Positions 14,218 through 22,715 are shown, counted from the first letter of the stretch. The stretch is 44,415 nucleotides of DNA from CAWCTB01 sp963798275 (GCA_963798275.1 CAWCTB010000004.1:1-44415); one strand, 5' to 3'. Made by a program: numbers and translations. Notes: generated from the letters alone by a model not told the origin.

Positions 14218-14943
14218 TCAGTGAATGGTGGTTGTCGAAGAGTCGGTGCGAGCGGCCGCCGTCGCAGCAGAGCGCGCGGCACGACGGAGCGGCTGCGTGC
14301 CCGCCGGAAGCTGCACGGAGGCTGTGGCCTGCGCCAGAATGCGATGGTGCAAGACAAAGAGCGCGAGCTCCAGGCGGTCGGAGACGCCAGTCTTGTCGAA
14401 GATATTGCGGAGCGCATTCTTCACCACCTGCTCGGAGGTGTAGAGTTGCATGGCGATTTCACGGTTCTTGAAGCCACGCACCACGGCGGCGACGATCTTC
14501 AGTTCCTTGTCGGACAGGCGATCGCGCACCCTGGCTCCGACCATGTCCTCGTGAAGGCTGGGCATCATGGAGCTTGCCAGTTGGACATAGGATTCGCCGC
14601 GCGCCAGCCGTCGAACGGCTTCAATGATCGAATCGCCACCAACGGAGCGGTACACGATTCCCTCCACACCCTGGTTGAGATACTTTACGGCCGGGTCGGA
14701 ATGATCGGCGAGGATCAAAATCGGAACGTGCCGGCGGCTGGCGACCAGACTGATTTCGGAAATGTCCGGAACGAAGCTGCTGGAAAGAAGCAGGACATGG
14801 GCGCGCAGTCTTTCCAGCCCATTGATGAGCTGTTCGACGGACGGAGGCTGTCCGACGATGCGCAGGTCTTCCTCAACCGCCAACACCTTGGCAATTCCGG
14901 CACGGAAGATCGCCTGGTGATCAGCGATGATCACATTAATCAT
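14218..14943 (-). CDS. NarL/LuxR-type regulator with degenerate receiver
   Basis: 241 residues. The N-terminus has the receiver fold (MINVIIADHQAIFRAGIAKVL), but the phosphoacceptor Asp is replaced: the strand that normally ends in Asp reads VLLLSSS, with Ser at position 54. The conserved Lys also appears as Arg (GIVYRSV). Asp8 remains. The C-terminal HTH is a normal LuxR domain: LSDKELKIVAAVVRGFKNREIAMQLYTSEQVVKNALRNIFDKTGVSDRLELALFV. It probably works without phosphorylation, by dimerisation or ligand binding. The last ~30 residues are Ala/Thr-rich and disordered. It converges with the receiver gene at 13.7-14.0 kb. Confidence 0.88.
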   Translation of the reverse strand: MINVIIADHQAIFRAGIAKVLAVEEDLRIVGQPPSVEQLINGLERLRAHVLLLSSSFVPDISEISLVASRRHVPILILADHSDPAVKYLNQGVEGIVYRSVGGDSIIEAVRRLARGESYVQLASSMMPSLHEDMVGARVRDRLSDKELKIVAAVVRGFKNREIAMQLYTSEQVVKNALRNIFDKTGVSDRLELALFVLHHRILAQATASVQLPAGTQPLRRAARSAATAAARTDSSTTTIH

Positions 14944-15361
14944 GACGACTGCCTAATCATCACACGGCGCGACTCGGAGCCGCCACGTGCGTTAAGGGTC
15001 ATTCGGGCCGAGCGCATGGGCCGAAAGCATTGGCGAAAGCTGAGGCTAAAAGATGACCCAATTTAGCGTCAGTTTACACGCAATGGAGACAAAGACAATA
15101 CTTTCATGCCCTTCGATGCCAGCCGTCTTTGCAACTTAAGTGGTAAAGGCACCCCATCGCGATCCGGGGGGAGTAAACCGTTGTCACCAAAGGGGGACAA
15201 GAGTTCATGACAGAGAAAGTGGCGAGGCGGCTTTCCTCACAACCAGGATGATGCGCCCAGGTGTGGATCCGTGGAACGAACTCGCCTTGAAACGGCAGTT
15301 TCATGGGACGGAATTGAATCTGCAGATGACCCACAGATGAAACTCTCCTGATACTACTCTC
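14944..15361. other. spacer between the LuxR-type gene and alr
   Basis: 418 bp with no gene I can support. CCCC-ATCGCGATCC-GGGG near 15160-15178 can form a small hairpin. No riboswitch consensus recognised. An open frame on the minus strand (15104-15385) lacks any family resemblance. Confidence 0.35.
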
Positions 15362-16637
15362 TTGCTGACTCTGCGATATCATCAACGCTTGCTCACACAG
15401 CCGGTACTCTCCCGGATCTACTCACGGCCGAATTGGGCGGAGGTATCGCTATCCGCTCTGCGACACAACTTTCGCGTGCTGCAGAGGCACGTAGGCGAAG
15501 CTGTGACCATCTGCTCGGTGGTGAAGTGCGATGCCTACGGTCACGGCTATGCCGAGTGCGCCCGCGCACTGGAAGAAGAAGGCGGGCGCTGGTTCGGGGT
15601 GACCTCGACGGATGAAGGAGTAGCGTTGCGCGAAGCCGGCATCGAGGGCCGGATCCTGATCATGGTGGGCGCGTGGCGCGGCGAGGAAGAAGACGTGCTG
15701 CACTATTCGCTCACGCCGGCGTTGTCGCGACTGGAGGAGGTAGAGACATTCTGCGAAGGCGGCAAGTCGGCTGCGGGTCCAGAAACCAGTGGCCGTTCAC
15801 CTGAAGCTGGACACCGGGATGGCGCGGTTGGGTCTGCCACTGAGCCAGTTGGAAAGTTTCGCCGAGCAACTCCGGCGTTATCCGCAGATCGAACTGGAGG
15901 GCGTTTTCAGCCACCTGGCATCCTCCGAAGTGCTGGACGATCCGGAGACAAAGAAGCAGAGCGAGCGCTTCAATGCCGCCCTGCAGGCCCTTGCCGCACA
16001 GGGGTTCAATCCTGCTTTGCGGCATCTGGCCAACAGTTGCGCGGCGATTGGACGGCCCGATACCTGGCACAACTTCGTGCGCCCGGGATTGGCGATCTAT
16101 GGATACGAGCTTCCGCTGGTTCAGGGTGACGGATCTGCCGCGCCCGGAGCGCCGTCGCTGCCACTGCAGCCGGTGCTGTCCTGGAAGACCCGCATCATCT
16201 CTCTGAGAGATGTGCCGGCCGGACAGGCACTCGGATATGGCGGGACCTACGTCACGCCGGCGCCGGCGCGCATCGCGGTGATCGCTTCCGGCTACGGTGA
16301 CGGCTATTCGCGCAAGAACTCGAACCCTGTGCCGGCGAGCGGTTCCACGTGCGACGGGGTTCACGGTTCGGCGAACCGTGCTGGCGGGAGAATGGCTCGC
16401 AGCCAAGTCCTGATGCGAGGGCAACGGGCTCCGATTGTAGGCCGGGTTGCCATGGATATGACGCTGGTCGATGTTTCATGGATTGCGGGAGCGGAAATCG
16501 GCGATGAGGTAGTGATGATCGGGCGCAGCGGCGACGAGCAGATCACGGCGTGGGACCTCGCCTGCTGGTCGGAAACCCTGCCCTACGAGGTGCTGTGTAA
16601 TTTGTCGGAACGCGTGCTGCGACGATACGTCGAATAA
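15362..16637 (+). pseudogene. alr: alanine racemase, interrupted by a single-base frameshift
   Basis: Pyridoxal-phosphate alanine racemase (L- to D-alanine for peptidoglycan). The first frame carries RPNWAEVSLSALRHNFRVL and the PLP lysine in CSVVKCDAYGHGYAE (usually VVKADAYGHG); the second carries AVHLKLDTGMARLG, LANSCAAI, VRPGLAIYGYE, LGYGGTYVTP and GYGDGYSR. The two frames join perfectly if one G near 15758 is removed, restoring an AASRLRVQKPVAVHLKLDTG reading. So the gene is either recently inactivated or mis-sequenced; alr is often essential, which favours an error or a second copy elsewhere. An extra ~25 residues, encoded partly by a palindrome, interrupt the C-terminal domain after GYSRKNSN. 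The start is uncertain (TTG 15362 or 15389; no ATG or ribosome binding site). Confidence 0.8.
16328..16405 (+). repeat. palindrome-bearing in-frame insertion inside alr
   Basis: Where other alanine racemases go from GYSRxLSN directly to a strand like QVLVRGQRAPVVGR, this gene has ~25 extra residues. The DNA there includes the perfect inverted repeat CACGGTTCG-G-CGAACCGTG (16362-16380), with weaker symmetry outside it. The frame is maintained across it. Confidence 0.55.
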
Positions 16638-16716
16638 CTGGGACCGAGTCCCCGGCAAATCCTCCGTGCTACGATTCCTCTTCCAATCAGAGTCGACGAT
16701 AAAGGATACGATCCGC

Positions 16717-17271
16717 ATGAGACTCATTGCGGCGTTCCTCACCGCCATGCTGCTTTCCGCCGGCGCGGTGGCGCAGATTCCCCAGCCGGCTCCTGCAGCG
16801 ACACCCGTTCCGCAGCAACAGATGATGGGCTATTTCGTCGGGGACTGGACACTGAAAGGCACCAGCAAGCTCAGCCCGACTTCGCCCGCGACGCCCTTTA
16901 CCGGCAAAGAGCATAGCGCATGGGTGGAAGGACAGTTCTTTGTGGAGACGCACTCGGAGATCAGGTCTGCCCTGGGAGATGTGATGGGTACACGCGTACT
17001 GGAGTACAACCCCCAGGACCAGGCCTACACCTACAATGCCTACAACAGTGTGGGGGAGCACATTGAAGGGGTGGGGCACGTCAAGGGCAACACCTGGACA
17101 TGGACCGCGGTACAGAAATTGAACGGTGTTGCCACCAAGGCGCGGTACACCCTCAACTTTGTGTCAGCGGACTCGTACAGCTTCAAGTCGGAAGTGGCAA
17201 CCCCGAACGGCGGATGGGCGGCGGTGATGGAAGGCACGGCTACGCGGGTGCCGCCGCCACCGGCGCAGTGA
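16717..17271 (+). CDS. secreted DUF1579-like protein
   Basis: 184 residues: signal peptide (MRLIAAFLTAMLLSAGAVAQ), a Pro/Ala linker, then a domain opening MMGYFVGDWTLKGTSKLSP with GKEHSAWVEGQFFVETHSE, GTRVLEYNPQDQAYTYNAYNSVGEHI and WTWTAVQKL. That is the pattern of the DUF1579/lipocalin-like family of unknown function. ATG 16717 is chosen because AAAGGA lies 10 nt upstream and it yields a clean signal peptide; the frame is open to 16666. It ends 13 bp from the convergent rsmD. Probably periplasmic. Confidence 0.72.
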   Translation: MRLIAAFLTAMLLSAGAVAQIPQPAPAATPVPQQQMMGYFVGDWTLKGTSKLSPTSPATPFTGKEHSAWVEGQFFVETHSEIRSALGDVMGTRVLEYNPQDQAYTYNAYNSVGEHIEGVGHVKGNTWTWTAVQKLNGVATKARYTLNFVSADSYSFKSEVATPNGGWAAVMEGTATRVPPPPAQ

Positions 17272-17284
17272 TTGGTGGTTGTCC

Positions 17285-17845
17285 TCATCCCAGGCGATAG
17301 AGGCTAAGCGCTGCATCCCCCTGGTCCAGCTTGCGGGTGCGCACCAGGGCGCCAAAGCGCTCGCCGGGGTCGAATTTCTTTTCATGCTCGGCGATGACCA
17401 GACTGGTGGGCTGCAAAAGCCGCGACTGCGAAAGAAGGCCGAGCGTGCGCTCATAACTGCCGCGCATGCGGTAGGGCGGATCGAGGAAACAATAGTCGCA
17501 AACCACGCCGGTGGATTCCAGCAGGAGCAGTGCCGGGGCGACTTCCCGCTCCTGCACTTCAAAGCCTTCCCTTATTCCCAGCGACGCAAGATTGTCGCGC
17601 AGCAGGCGCGCGTGTTTCTTTGCCGATTCAACAAAGTACACCTGGCGCGCTCCGCGGCTGAGGGCTTCAATGCCGACCGCTCCGGTGCCGGCGTATAAGT
17701 CGAGCCACACGCTGTTGAGAAGCTCGCCGGAGGCAGCCAGGACGTTGAACAGGGTCTCGCGAAGGCGGTCGCTGGTGGGACGAAGATCGAGTCCGGGCAG
17801 CGACCGCAAGGGACGGCTGCGGTATAAACCCGCAATTACGCGCAT
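17285..17845 (-). CDS. rsmD: 16S rRNA (guanine(966)-N(2))-methyltransferase RsmD
   Basis: 186-residue SAM-dependent methyltransferase that modifies G966 of 16S rRNA during 30S assembly. Starts MRVIAGLYRSRPL with LRPTSDRLRETLFNVL, has the SAM-binding motif LDLYAGTGAVGIEALSRGA and the catalytic DPPY at residues 122-125 (FLDPPYRMRGSY). Normal length for the family. ATG 17845 gives the canonical N-terminus; the frame stays open for another 516 bp into the opposite-strand protease gene, which is only a shadow. Divergent from the M50 protease, with about 40 bp between starts. Confidence 0.95.
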   Translation of the reverse strand: MRVIAGLYRSRPLRSLPGLDLRPTSDRLRETLFNVLAASGELLNSVWLDLYAGTGAVGIEALSRGARQVYFVESAKKHARLLRDNLASLGIREGFEVQEREVAPALLLLESTGVVCDYCFLDPPYRMRGSYERTLGLLSQSRLLQPTSLVIAEHEKKFDPGERFGALVRTRKLDQGDAALSLYRLG

Positions 17846-17888
17846 GACCCCTAGAATATAGAATCGAGAAGGAGGCTTCGGGTCATTG

Positions 17889-19001
17889 ATGAAAGGCTGG
17901 TCTTTTCCCGCAGGAAGGTTATTCGGAGTGGATATCCGCATCCACCTGACGTTCGTGTTCCTGCTGGTGTTCGTGTGGTTTACGCAATCGGTCAGCATGG
18001 GTGCGGGCGGGGCGATGCGCGGGCTGGCGCTGATCGCCATCGTCTTTGGATCGGTGGTTCTGCACGAATTGGGCCATGCGGTGGTGGCGCGGCGCAATGG
18101 ATTAGCGGTGCAAGCGATCATTCTTCTGCCCATCGGCGGGGTGACGCTGATGGAGGAGACAAGCCAACAAAGGCCCGACTTGGCGCGCGATGTTCGCATC
18201 GCCATTGCCGGACCGGTCGTGAACCTGCTGATTGCGGCGGTTGCGGCCGTCATCATCCTGACACTATTTCCGCAGGCCAAGCTCTGGGGCCATCCGTTTT
18301 TCCACCCCGGCAACCTGCCCCGCAGCTTGTTCTGGGGCAATGTCTTTCTGGGTTTGTTCAACCTGTTGCCGGCCTATCCCATGGATGGCGGGCGGGTGCT
18401 GCGCGCGATGCTAGCCGAACGCATGGACTACGTCGCAGCCACGCGGCGCGCGGTAAGCGTGGGCCAGGGTCTCGCCATGATGATGATGCTGATTGGCCTG
18501 GTGTGGAACGTGTGGCTGGTGCTGATCGGGTTCTTCGTGTTCCTGGGCGCGCAGATGGAAGACCGCTCGGTTCTGTTTCATTCGGTGCTGGATAGCGTGC
18601 GCATGGAAGACGTGATGCTGACCGGCTTCTCCATACTCTCTCCGGCCGACACCCTGGAAGATGCGCTCAGCAAGGCGGTACACACGTTGCAGGACGACTT
18701 CCCGGTGGTACGCGGCAGCGACATGGTGGGCGTCATCAACAAGCAAAGCATTGTCGAGGCGCTGCGGCGCGAGGGCAACGGCTATGTGCAGTCGGCTATG
18801 TTGCGGACTTTCGAAATCGCCAACCGCGCGGACTCGCTGGCCTCGGCCTTTCGCAAACTGGGCGGGCGTGGACTGACTGTCATACCGGTGGTGGAGGACT
18901 TCCGGCTGGTGGGCATTGTAACCATGCAGAACCTGATGCACAGCATGACGCTGCTGGCGGAGACGAGAAGGCTGCGCCGGGCGCAGGAAACGGAATTCTA
19001 G
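17889..19001 (+). CDS. site-2-type M50 metalloprotease with CBS domains
   Basis: 370-residue membrane protease. HELGH (residues 59-63) in a membrane helix supplies two zinc ligands and the catalytic Glu; NLLPAYPMDGG (Asp166) supplies the third ligand. About six transmembrane segments, then a C-terminal pair of CBS-like segments (about 235-350; weak, degenerate). Members of this group cleave membrane-bound substrates such as anti-sigma factors, and CBS modules usually sense adenine nucleotides. AAGGAGG at 17869-17875 is 13 nt before ATG 17889 and 10 nt before an in-frame TTG at 17886, so either start is possible. The substrate is unknown. Confidence 0.9.
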   Translation: MKGWSFPAGRLFGVDIRIHLTFVFLLVFVWFTQSVSMGAGGAMRGLALIAIVFGSVVLHELGHAVVARRNGLAVQAIILLPIGGVTLMEETSQQRPDLARDVRIAIAGPVVNLLIAAVAAVIILTLFPQAKLWGHPFFHPGNLPRSLFWGNVFLGLFNLLPAYPMDGGRVLRAMLAERMDYVAATRRAVSVGQGLAMMMMLIGLVWNVWLVLIGFFVFLGAQMEDRSVLFHSVLDSVRMEDVMLTGFSILSPADTLEDALSKAVHTLQDDFPVVRGSDMVGVINKQSIVEALRREGNGYVQSAMLRTFEIANRADSLASAFRKLGGRGLTVIPVVEDFRLVGIVTMQNLMHSMTLLAETRRLRRAQETEF

Positions 19002-19043
19002 AATCCGACCATCCGCTTCTCCCTCCGGTTAAACTGCTGCAAC

Positions 19044-19673
19044 ATGAAGAGCGCCTACAACCTCATCGCGGGACAGAGCGTCGAGCGACTCGCCGCGCTG
19101 AGTGATGGCGTCTTCGCTGTCGCGATGACGCTACTGGTTTTGGACCTGCGTGTGCCGGCCACGGAGACGGTGCACAGTGAACACGACTTATGGCGCGGCC
19201 TGGCAGCCATCGCGCCGCGGCTACTCATGTACATGATGACGTTCCTGACGCTCGGCATCTTCTGGGTGGGTCAGCAAACTCAGCTCAACTACCTGGAACG
19301 TTCGCGCCGCAGCCTGGCGTGGATTCACATCGTCTTTCTCTTCGCGGTCTCGATTACGCCATTCTCGACCACGCTGCTGGCCGAACACACGCAATTGCGC
19401 ACCGCACTACTGGTTTACTGGTTCAACATCCTGGTGCTCGGCGCGACTTTATACGTGAGCTGGAAATGCGCGAGCAGCCTGGGACTGACCAGGGCAGACA
19501 TGCCACCGGAGGTACCGGCCGCCATCGAACGGCGCATCCTGATCGCGCAGGGGCTGTATGCCTTCGGTGCTTTACTGTGCGTGTTCAGCACCTACTTGAG
19601 CATCGCGTTCATCATCGCGGTGCAGCTGAACTATGCGATCGCGCCGCGGTTCTTGCAGAGGAGAAACGGGTAG
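19044..19673 (+). CDS. TMEM175 family potassium channel
   Basis: 209 residues with six hydrophobic segments. The N-terminal RLAALSDGVFAVAMTLLVLDL is the TMEM175 filter-helix signature (usually R-x3-FSDGVFAIAxTLLVL); the Phe of FSD is Leu here. Bacterial members are tetrameric K+ channels with one repeat per subunit. The segment ERSRRSLAWIHIVFLFAVSITPFSTTLL also fits the family. It begins 42 bp after the protease gene on the same strand and may be cotranscribed. No regulatory domain is attached. Confidence 0.88.
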   Translation: MKSAYNLIAGQSVERLAALSDGVFAVAMTLLVLDLRVPATETVHSEHDLWRGLAAIAPRLLMYMMTFLTLGIFWVGQQTQLNYLERSRRSLAWIHIVFLFAVSITPFSTTLLAEHTQLRTALLVYWFNILVLGATLYVSWKCASSLGLTRADMPPEVPAAIERRILIAQGLYAFGALLCVFSTYLSIAFIIAVQLNYAIAPRFLQRRNG

Positions 19674-19708
19674 CCAGTATTGTCAGGGGGCCTGCGGTTG
19701 CAGGTGAC

Positions 19709-20602
19709 CTATTTGGCGCGCTGCCACTCACGGTAGGCTTCACTTTTGGAGAGGCCGAATTCCTTCGCGGCTTGCTTCAGGGCATTCTTCTCTTCGAGAT
19801 GATCGGCACTCATCAGTTCGCGCACGCGCTGTGCAACGTTGTTGAGCGAGAGCTGAGCAGGAGCGGATTCGGGCGCTTTGTCGATGATCAACGTGATCTC
19901 GCCCTTGACTCCACCTTCGCCGCGTTCTTCCAACTCAGAAAGTACTTCGCCGGCGCGGCCGCGCAGAAACTCTTCGTGAAGCTTGGTTACTTCCCGCGCT
20001 ACTACGACGTGCCGCTCCGCGCCCAGGACTTCGACGACATCGCGCAGCGTCTCGACGATGCGGTGGGGGGCCTCGTAAAAGATCTGGGTGCGTGGCAAGG
20101 TGCGTATGCCTTCGAGAAGGGTGCGGCGCGCTCCCTCCTTGGCGGGAAGAAATCCCCCGAAGCGGAACGAGTCGGTAGGCAAGCCGCTGGCGACCAGGGC
20201 CGAAAGGAATGCAGACGCGCCGGGTATGGGCACGACGCGAATGTGGTGGCGGACGGCGAGCGCGACCAGGCGGTATCCGGGATCGCTCACCCCGGGCATT
20301 CCGGCGTCGCTGACGACGGCAACGTTGTCGCCCGTTTCAAGGTGCACGATCAACTCGGCCGCGCGCTCGAGCTCGTTGTGTTCGTGATAGCTGACGGTGC
20401 GCTTTTCGATTCCGTAGTGGTTCAGCAGTTTCTGTGTCTGACGGGTGTCTTCGCAGGCGACGAGGTCCACTTCCTTCAGGGTGCGCAGGGCGCGCAGCGT
20501 GATGTCCTCCAGATTGCCGATGGGGGTTCCCACCAGGTAAAGGGTGCCGGCTGGCGGAGCATCCCCTGAGGGTTCACGGGGAGAGTTGTTGGTGTTGGAC
20601 AT
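19709..20602 (-). CDS. rsmI: 16S rRNA (cytidine(1402)-2'-O)-methyltransferase RsmI
   Basis: 297-residue tetrapyrrole-methylase-fold enzyme that 2'-O-methylates C1402 of 16S rRNA. Motifs: LYLVGTPIGNLEDITLRALRTLKEVDLVACEDTRQTQKLL, SYHEHNE, VAVVSDAGMPGVSDPGYRLV, PIPGASAFLSALVASGLPTDSFRFGGFLP and FYEAPHRIVETL. Length is typical; the C-terminus adds the usual helical tail. ATG 20602 is taken, although a GTG directly precedes it. It is divergent from an unknown gene, with less than 100 bp between starts. Confidence 0.95.
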   Translation of the reverse strand: MSNTNNSPREPSGDAPPAGTLYLVGTPIGNLEDITLRALRTLKEVDLVACEDTRQTQKLLNHYGIEKRTVSYHEHNELERAAELIVHLETGDNVAVVSDAGMPGVSDPGYRLVALAVRHHIRVVPIPGASAFLSALVASGLPTDSFRFGGFLPAKEGARRTLLEGIRTLPRTQIFYEAPHRIVETLRDVVEVLGAERHVVVAREVTKLHEEFLRGRAGEVLSELEERGEGGVKGEITLIIDKAPESAPAQLSLNNVAQRVRELMSADHLEEKNALKQAAKEFGLSKSEAYREWQRAK

Positions 20603-20690
20603 CACTGCCCAAGTCTACGCTGTGGGCTGGGTTTCTGTTGGGGAGTCGCCCAGTGCCGCGTGCCTGGGTGGGCAAGCGGTAGACTGGCTC

Positions 20691-21284
20691 TTGCTATTTC
20701 TGCGACGGCTGTTAAACCGCAACCTGTCGTTGTATGCCCAGCTCGACACGCTGGCGGAGTGCGGCATTGTCCCCAACGATGGGGTGGGGGTGCGCGAGTT
20801 GCTGTCGCGTTACAGCGAGCGGGAGTACGAAACCACCCCTTTCAAGCGGCTGCTCTCGGCCCTGGGCGAAGAGGCCGGCGACGCGGCACGAACTTCGCTG
20901 TCAACCAATATCTGGCACGCGCGCGCAGGCTGCATCTCCGGACCAGGAGACTACGTTCACGTGGCCGACCGTGTGGCGATCCTGGCATCCGGCTACCTTC
21001 CTCTCGCCGATGTGAGTGACGAGTTCGACCTGCGGCGTGGTGTCGCGTGGCTGCAGTTCCGGCTGCGTGACCAGGAATTCCGCTGGCCGGCGAGAATTCA
21101 GGAGCGGTGGATCGATGCGACGATCCTGAGCCGGTTCGTACGCTTGCTGGCGGAGCAGGAAACCGACCGGCGCTTCACCTTTCTCGATCTTGGCGGACAG
21201 GACTGCCTGATCGGCTGCGCGACGCCGGAACAGTTCCGGGCGCTGCGCAAGTGGACTGGCCTGAACTTCGAGTGGCTCGACTAG
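20691..21284 (+). CDS. hypothetical protein
   Basis: 197 residues from TTG 20691, a start chosen because upstream in-frame codons would run back over the rsmI start; no clear ribosome binding site, so the N-terminus is uncertain. I do not recognise a family. The sequence is charged and globular: LFLRRLLNRNLSLYAQLDTLAECGIVPNDGVGVRELLSRYSEREYETTPFKRLLSALGEEA, then a middle part, then RFTFLDLGGQDCLIGCATPEQFRALRKWTGLNFEWLD. No signal peptide or membrane helix. Its codon usage looks like that of the neighbours. It may share regulation with the aminotransferase 48 bp downstream. Confidence 0.65.
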   Translation: MLFLRRLLNRNLSLYAQLDTLAECGIVPNDGVGVRELLSRYSEREYETTPFKRLLSALGEEAGDAARTSLSTNIWHARAGCISGPGDYVHVADRVAILASGYLPLADVSDEFDLRRGVAWLQFRLRDQEFRWPARIQERWIDATILSRFVRLLAEQETDRRFTFLDLGGQDCLIGCATPEQFRALRKWTGLNFEWLD

Positions 21285-21332
21285 CACAGGCGCTGGGCGG
21301 CTTGAAGGCCGAGCGCAGTTTCTCCCCTTACA

Positions 21333-22595
21333 ATGACACATATGCACGACGAGCTTCTGCGCTACCGCCCTGAGTTTCCCATCCTCGAACGCACGACGTA
21401 CCTGATCAGCAATTCGCTGGGCGCGATGCCTCGCGGGGTTGAGGATGCATTGCATCGCTATACGGAAACGTGGAGCAGGCGGGGCGTGCGTGCGTGGGAA
21501 GAAGAGTGGTGGATGCTGGCGGCGCAGGTGGGGGATGAGATCGGGGCGCTGATGAAGGCGCCGCAAGGCTCGGTTGCCTGCCTGCAGAACGTGACCACCT
21601 GCGAAGCGACGGTCGCTTCGTGCTTCGACTTCAGCGGGCGGCGCAACAAGGTCGTGTATACCGACCTGAATTTTCCTTCGATCATGTACTTCTGGGAGGC
21701 GCAACGTTCGCGGGGTGCTCGCGTCGTGATGGTGTCGAACGACGACGCGATCCACGTCAACACCGAACGACTGCTGGATGCGATTGACGACGAGACGCTG
21801 ATCGTTCCCATTTCGCACGTCATTTTCCGCAGTGCGTTCATCCAGGACGTCGAGACGATCATCGAGAAAGCCCATCGTGTTGGGGCGCACGTGCTGCTGG
21901 ATTCCTTCCAGGCGCTGGGCACGGTGCCGTTCGACGTGCGAAAGCTTAACGTGGACTTCTGCACCGGCGGAGTGCTGAAGTGGCTGTGCGGCGGGCCGGG
22001 AACGGCCTACCTTTATGTTCGGCCTGACCTCGCGAAGAAACTGACACCAACATTTACAGGATGGACCGGACACTCCGACCCGTTCGCCTTCGAGACTGGC
22101 CCGAACCGCTATACCGATACAATCTATCGCTTTACCCAGGGAACTCCCAACGTTGCAGCCCTGCACGCCGCGCGGCCGGGACTGAAGATCATCTCGGAGG
22201 TGGGCGTCGAAAACATCCGCGCGAAATCGCGGCGGCAAACGGCGCTCCTGATGCAGTTGGCCGATCGCCGGGGGTGGCGCGTCAACTCGCCGCGCGATCC
22301 GGAACGGCGCGGCGGAACAGTCTCGATCGATATGCCCAACGCGCAGCAGGTCTGTGCCGAACTTCTGAAGCGCGACGTTATCGTGGACTACCGCCCGAAA
22401 GCCGGCGTGCGCTTCTCGCCGCACTTCTACAACTCCGACGAGGAGTGCGTGCGGGCCCTGAGGTGGTGGACGCGATCCTGCAGGAAATGCACATCGGCGC
22501 ACGTTGACTTACCGACGACGATGTGGCCGGCGAGAACGTGTTCGCCGGGCGGTCCTGCTCAGGTCCGTACGAGTTTCGCCGTGACAATTTGTTGA
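21333..22595 (+). CDS. class V PLP-dependent aminotransferase (kynureninase/desulfurase-like), C-terminal frameshift
   Basis: 420-codon open frame of the class V aminotransferase fold. PLP-binding features: a substrate loop near the N-terminus (TYLISNSLGAMPRG), LLDSFQALGTVPFDV, and the Schiff-base lysine in FCTGGVLKWLCGGPGTAYLYV, followed by the FTGWTGHSDPFAFETG and RFTQGTPNVAAL segments seen in kynureninase-like proteins. The last ~45 codons are not family-like. The other frame gives EVVDAILQEMHIGAR and a stop at 22505-22507, so one G appears missing near 22460, and the true protein would end there (~390 residues). Start 21333 or 21342; no ribosome binding site is clear. The reaction is not predictable beyond PLP chemistry. 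Confidence 0.82.
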   Translation: MTHMHDELLRYRPEFPILERTTYLISNSLGAMPRGVEDALHRYTETWSRRGVRAWEEEWWMLAAQVGDEIGALMKAPQGSVACLQNVTTCEATVASCFDFSGRRNKVVYTDLNFPSIMYFWEAQRSRGARVVMVSNDDAIHVNTERLLDAIDDETLIVPISHVIFRSAFIQDVETIIEKAHRVGAHVLLDSFQALGTVPFDVRKLNVDFCTGGVLKWLCGGPGTAYLYVRPDLAKKLTPTFTGWTGHSDPFAFETGPNRYTDTIYRFTQGTPNVAALHAARPGLKIISEVGVENIRAKSRRQTALLMQLADRRGWRVNSPRDPERRGGTVSIDMPNAQQVCAELLKRDVIVDYRPKAGVRFSPHFYNSDEECVRALRWWTRSCRKCTSAHVDLPTTMWPARTCSPGGPAQVRTSFAVTIC

Positions 22596-22620
22596 CAATC
22601 TCTTGACAAACGGCTGACAA
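22582..22620. repeat. four TGACAA direct repeats at exact 11-bp spacing
   Basis: TGACAA begins at 22582, 22593, 22604 and 22615. On the other strand this reads TTGTCA every 11 bp, the layout of Pho boxes (TGTCA-containing direct repeats) and of OmpR/PhoB-type binding sites generally. It lies after the native aminotransferase stop and before the lexA leader. Confidence 0.6.
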
Positions 22621-22643
22621 CAGCGAGGACCGACGGCTAGTAT
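22614..22643 (+). promoter_or_regulatory. possible upstream lexA promoter
   Basis: CTGACA (22614-22619), 18-bp spacer, TAGTAT (22638-22643). The last TGACAA repeat forms the -35. A transcript from here would start near 22650 and run straight into the terminator-like hairpin at 22667. Confidence 0.35.
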
Positions 22644-22666
22644 TCTGCAGTCCTTCGAGCGCACTA

Positions 22667-22715
22667 GCCCCCGGGAGCCTTCACCCGACCAACTCGGCAC
22701 CGGGGGCGTCTTTTT
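22667..22715 (+). terminator. Rho-independent terminator or attenuator
   Basis: Stem GCCCCCGG (22667-22674) / CCGGGGGC (22700-22707), perfect 8 bp with a 25-nt loop, followed by GTCTTTTT. It ends the aminotransferase transcript, and could attenuate any lexA transcript begun upstream. Confidence 0.65.

Noticed and set aside
15110..15250. Possible riboswitch (purine-rich blocks with CCCC/GGGG stem) upstream of alr
   Set aside because: I could not fit the conserved cores of the c-di-GMP, TPP, cobalamin or glycine riboswitches on either strand.
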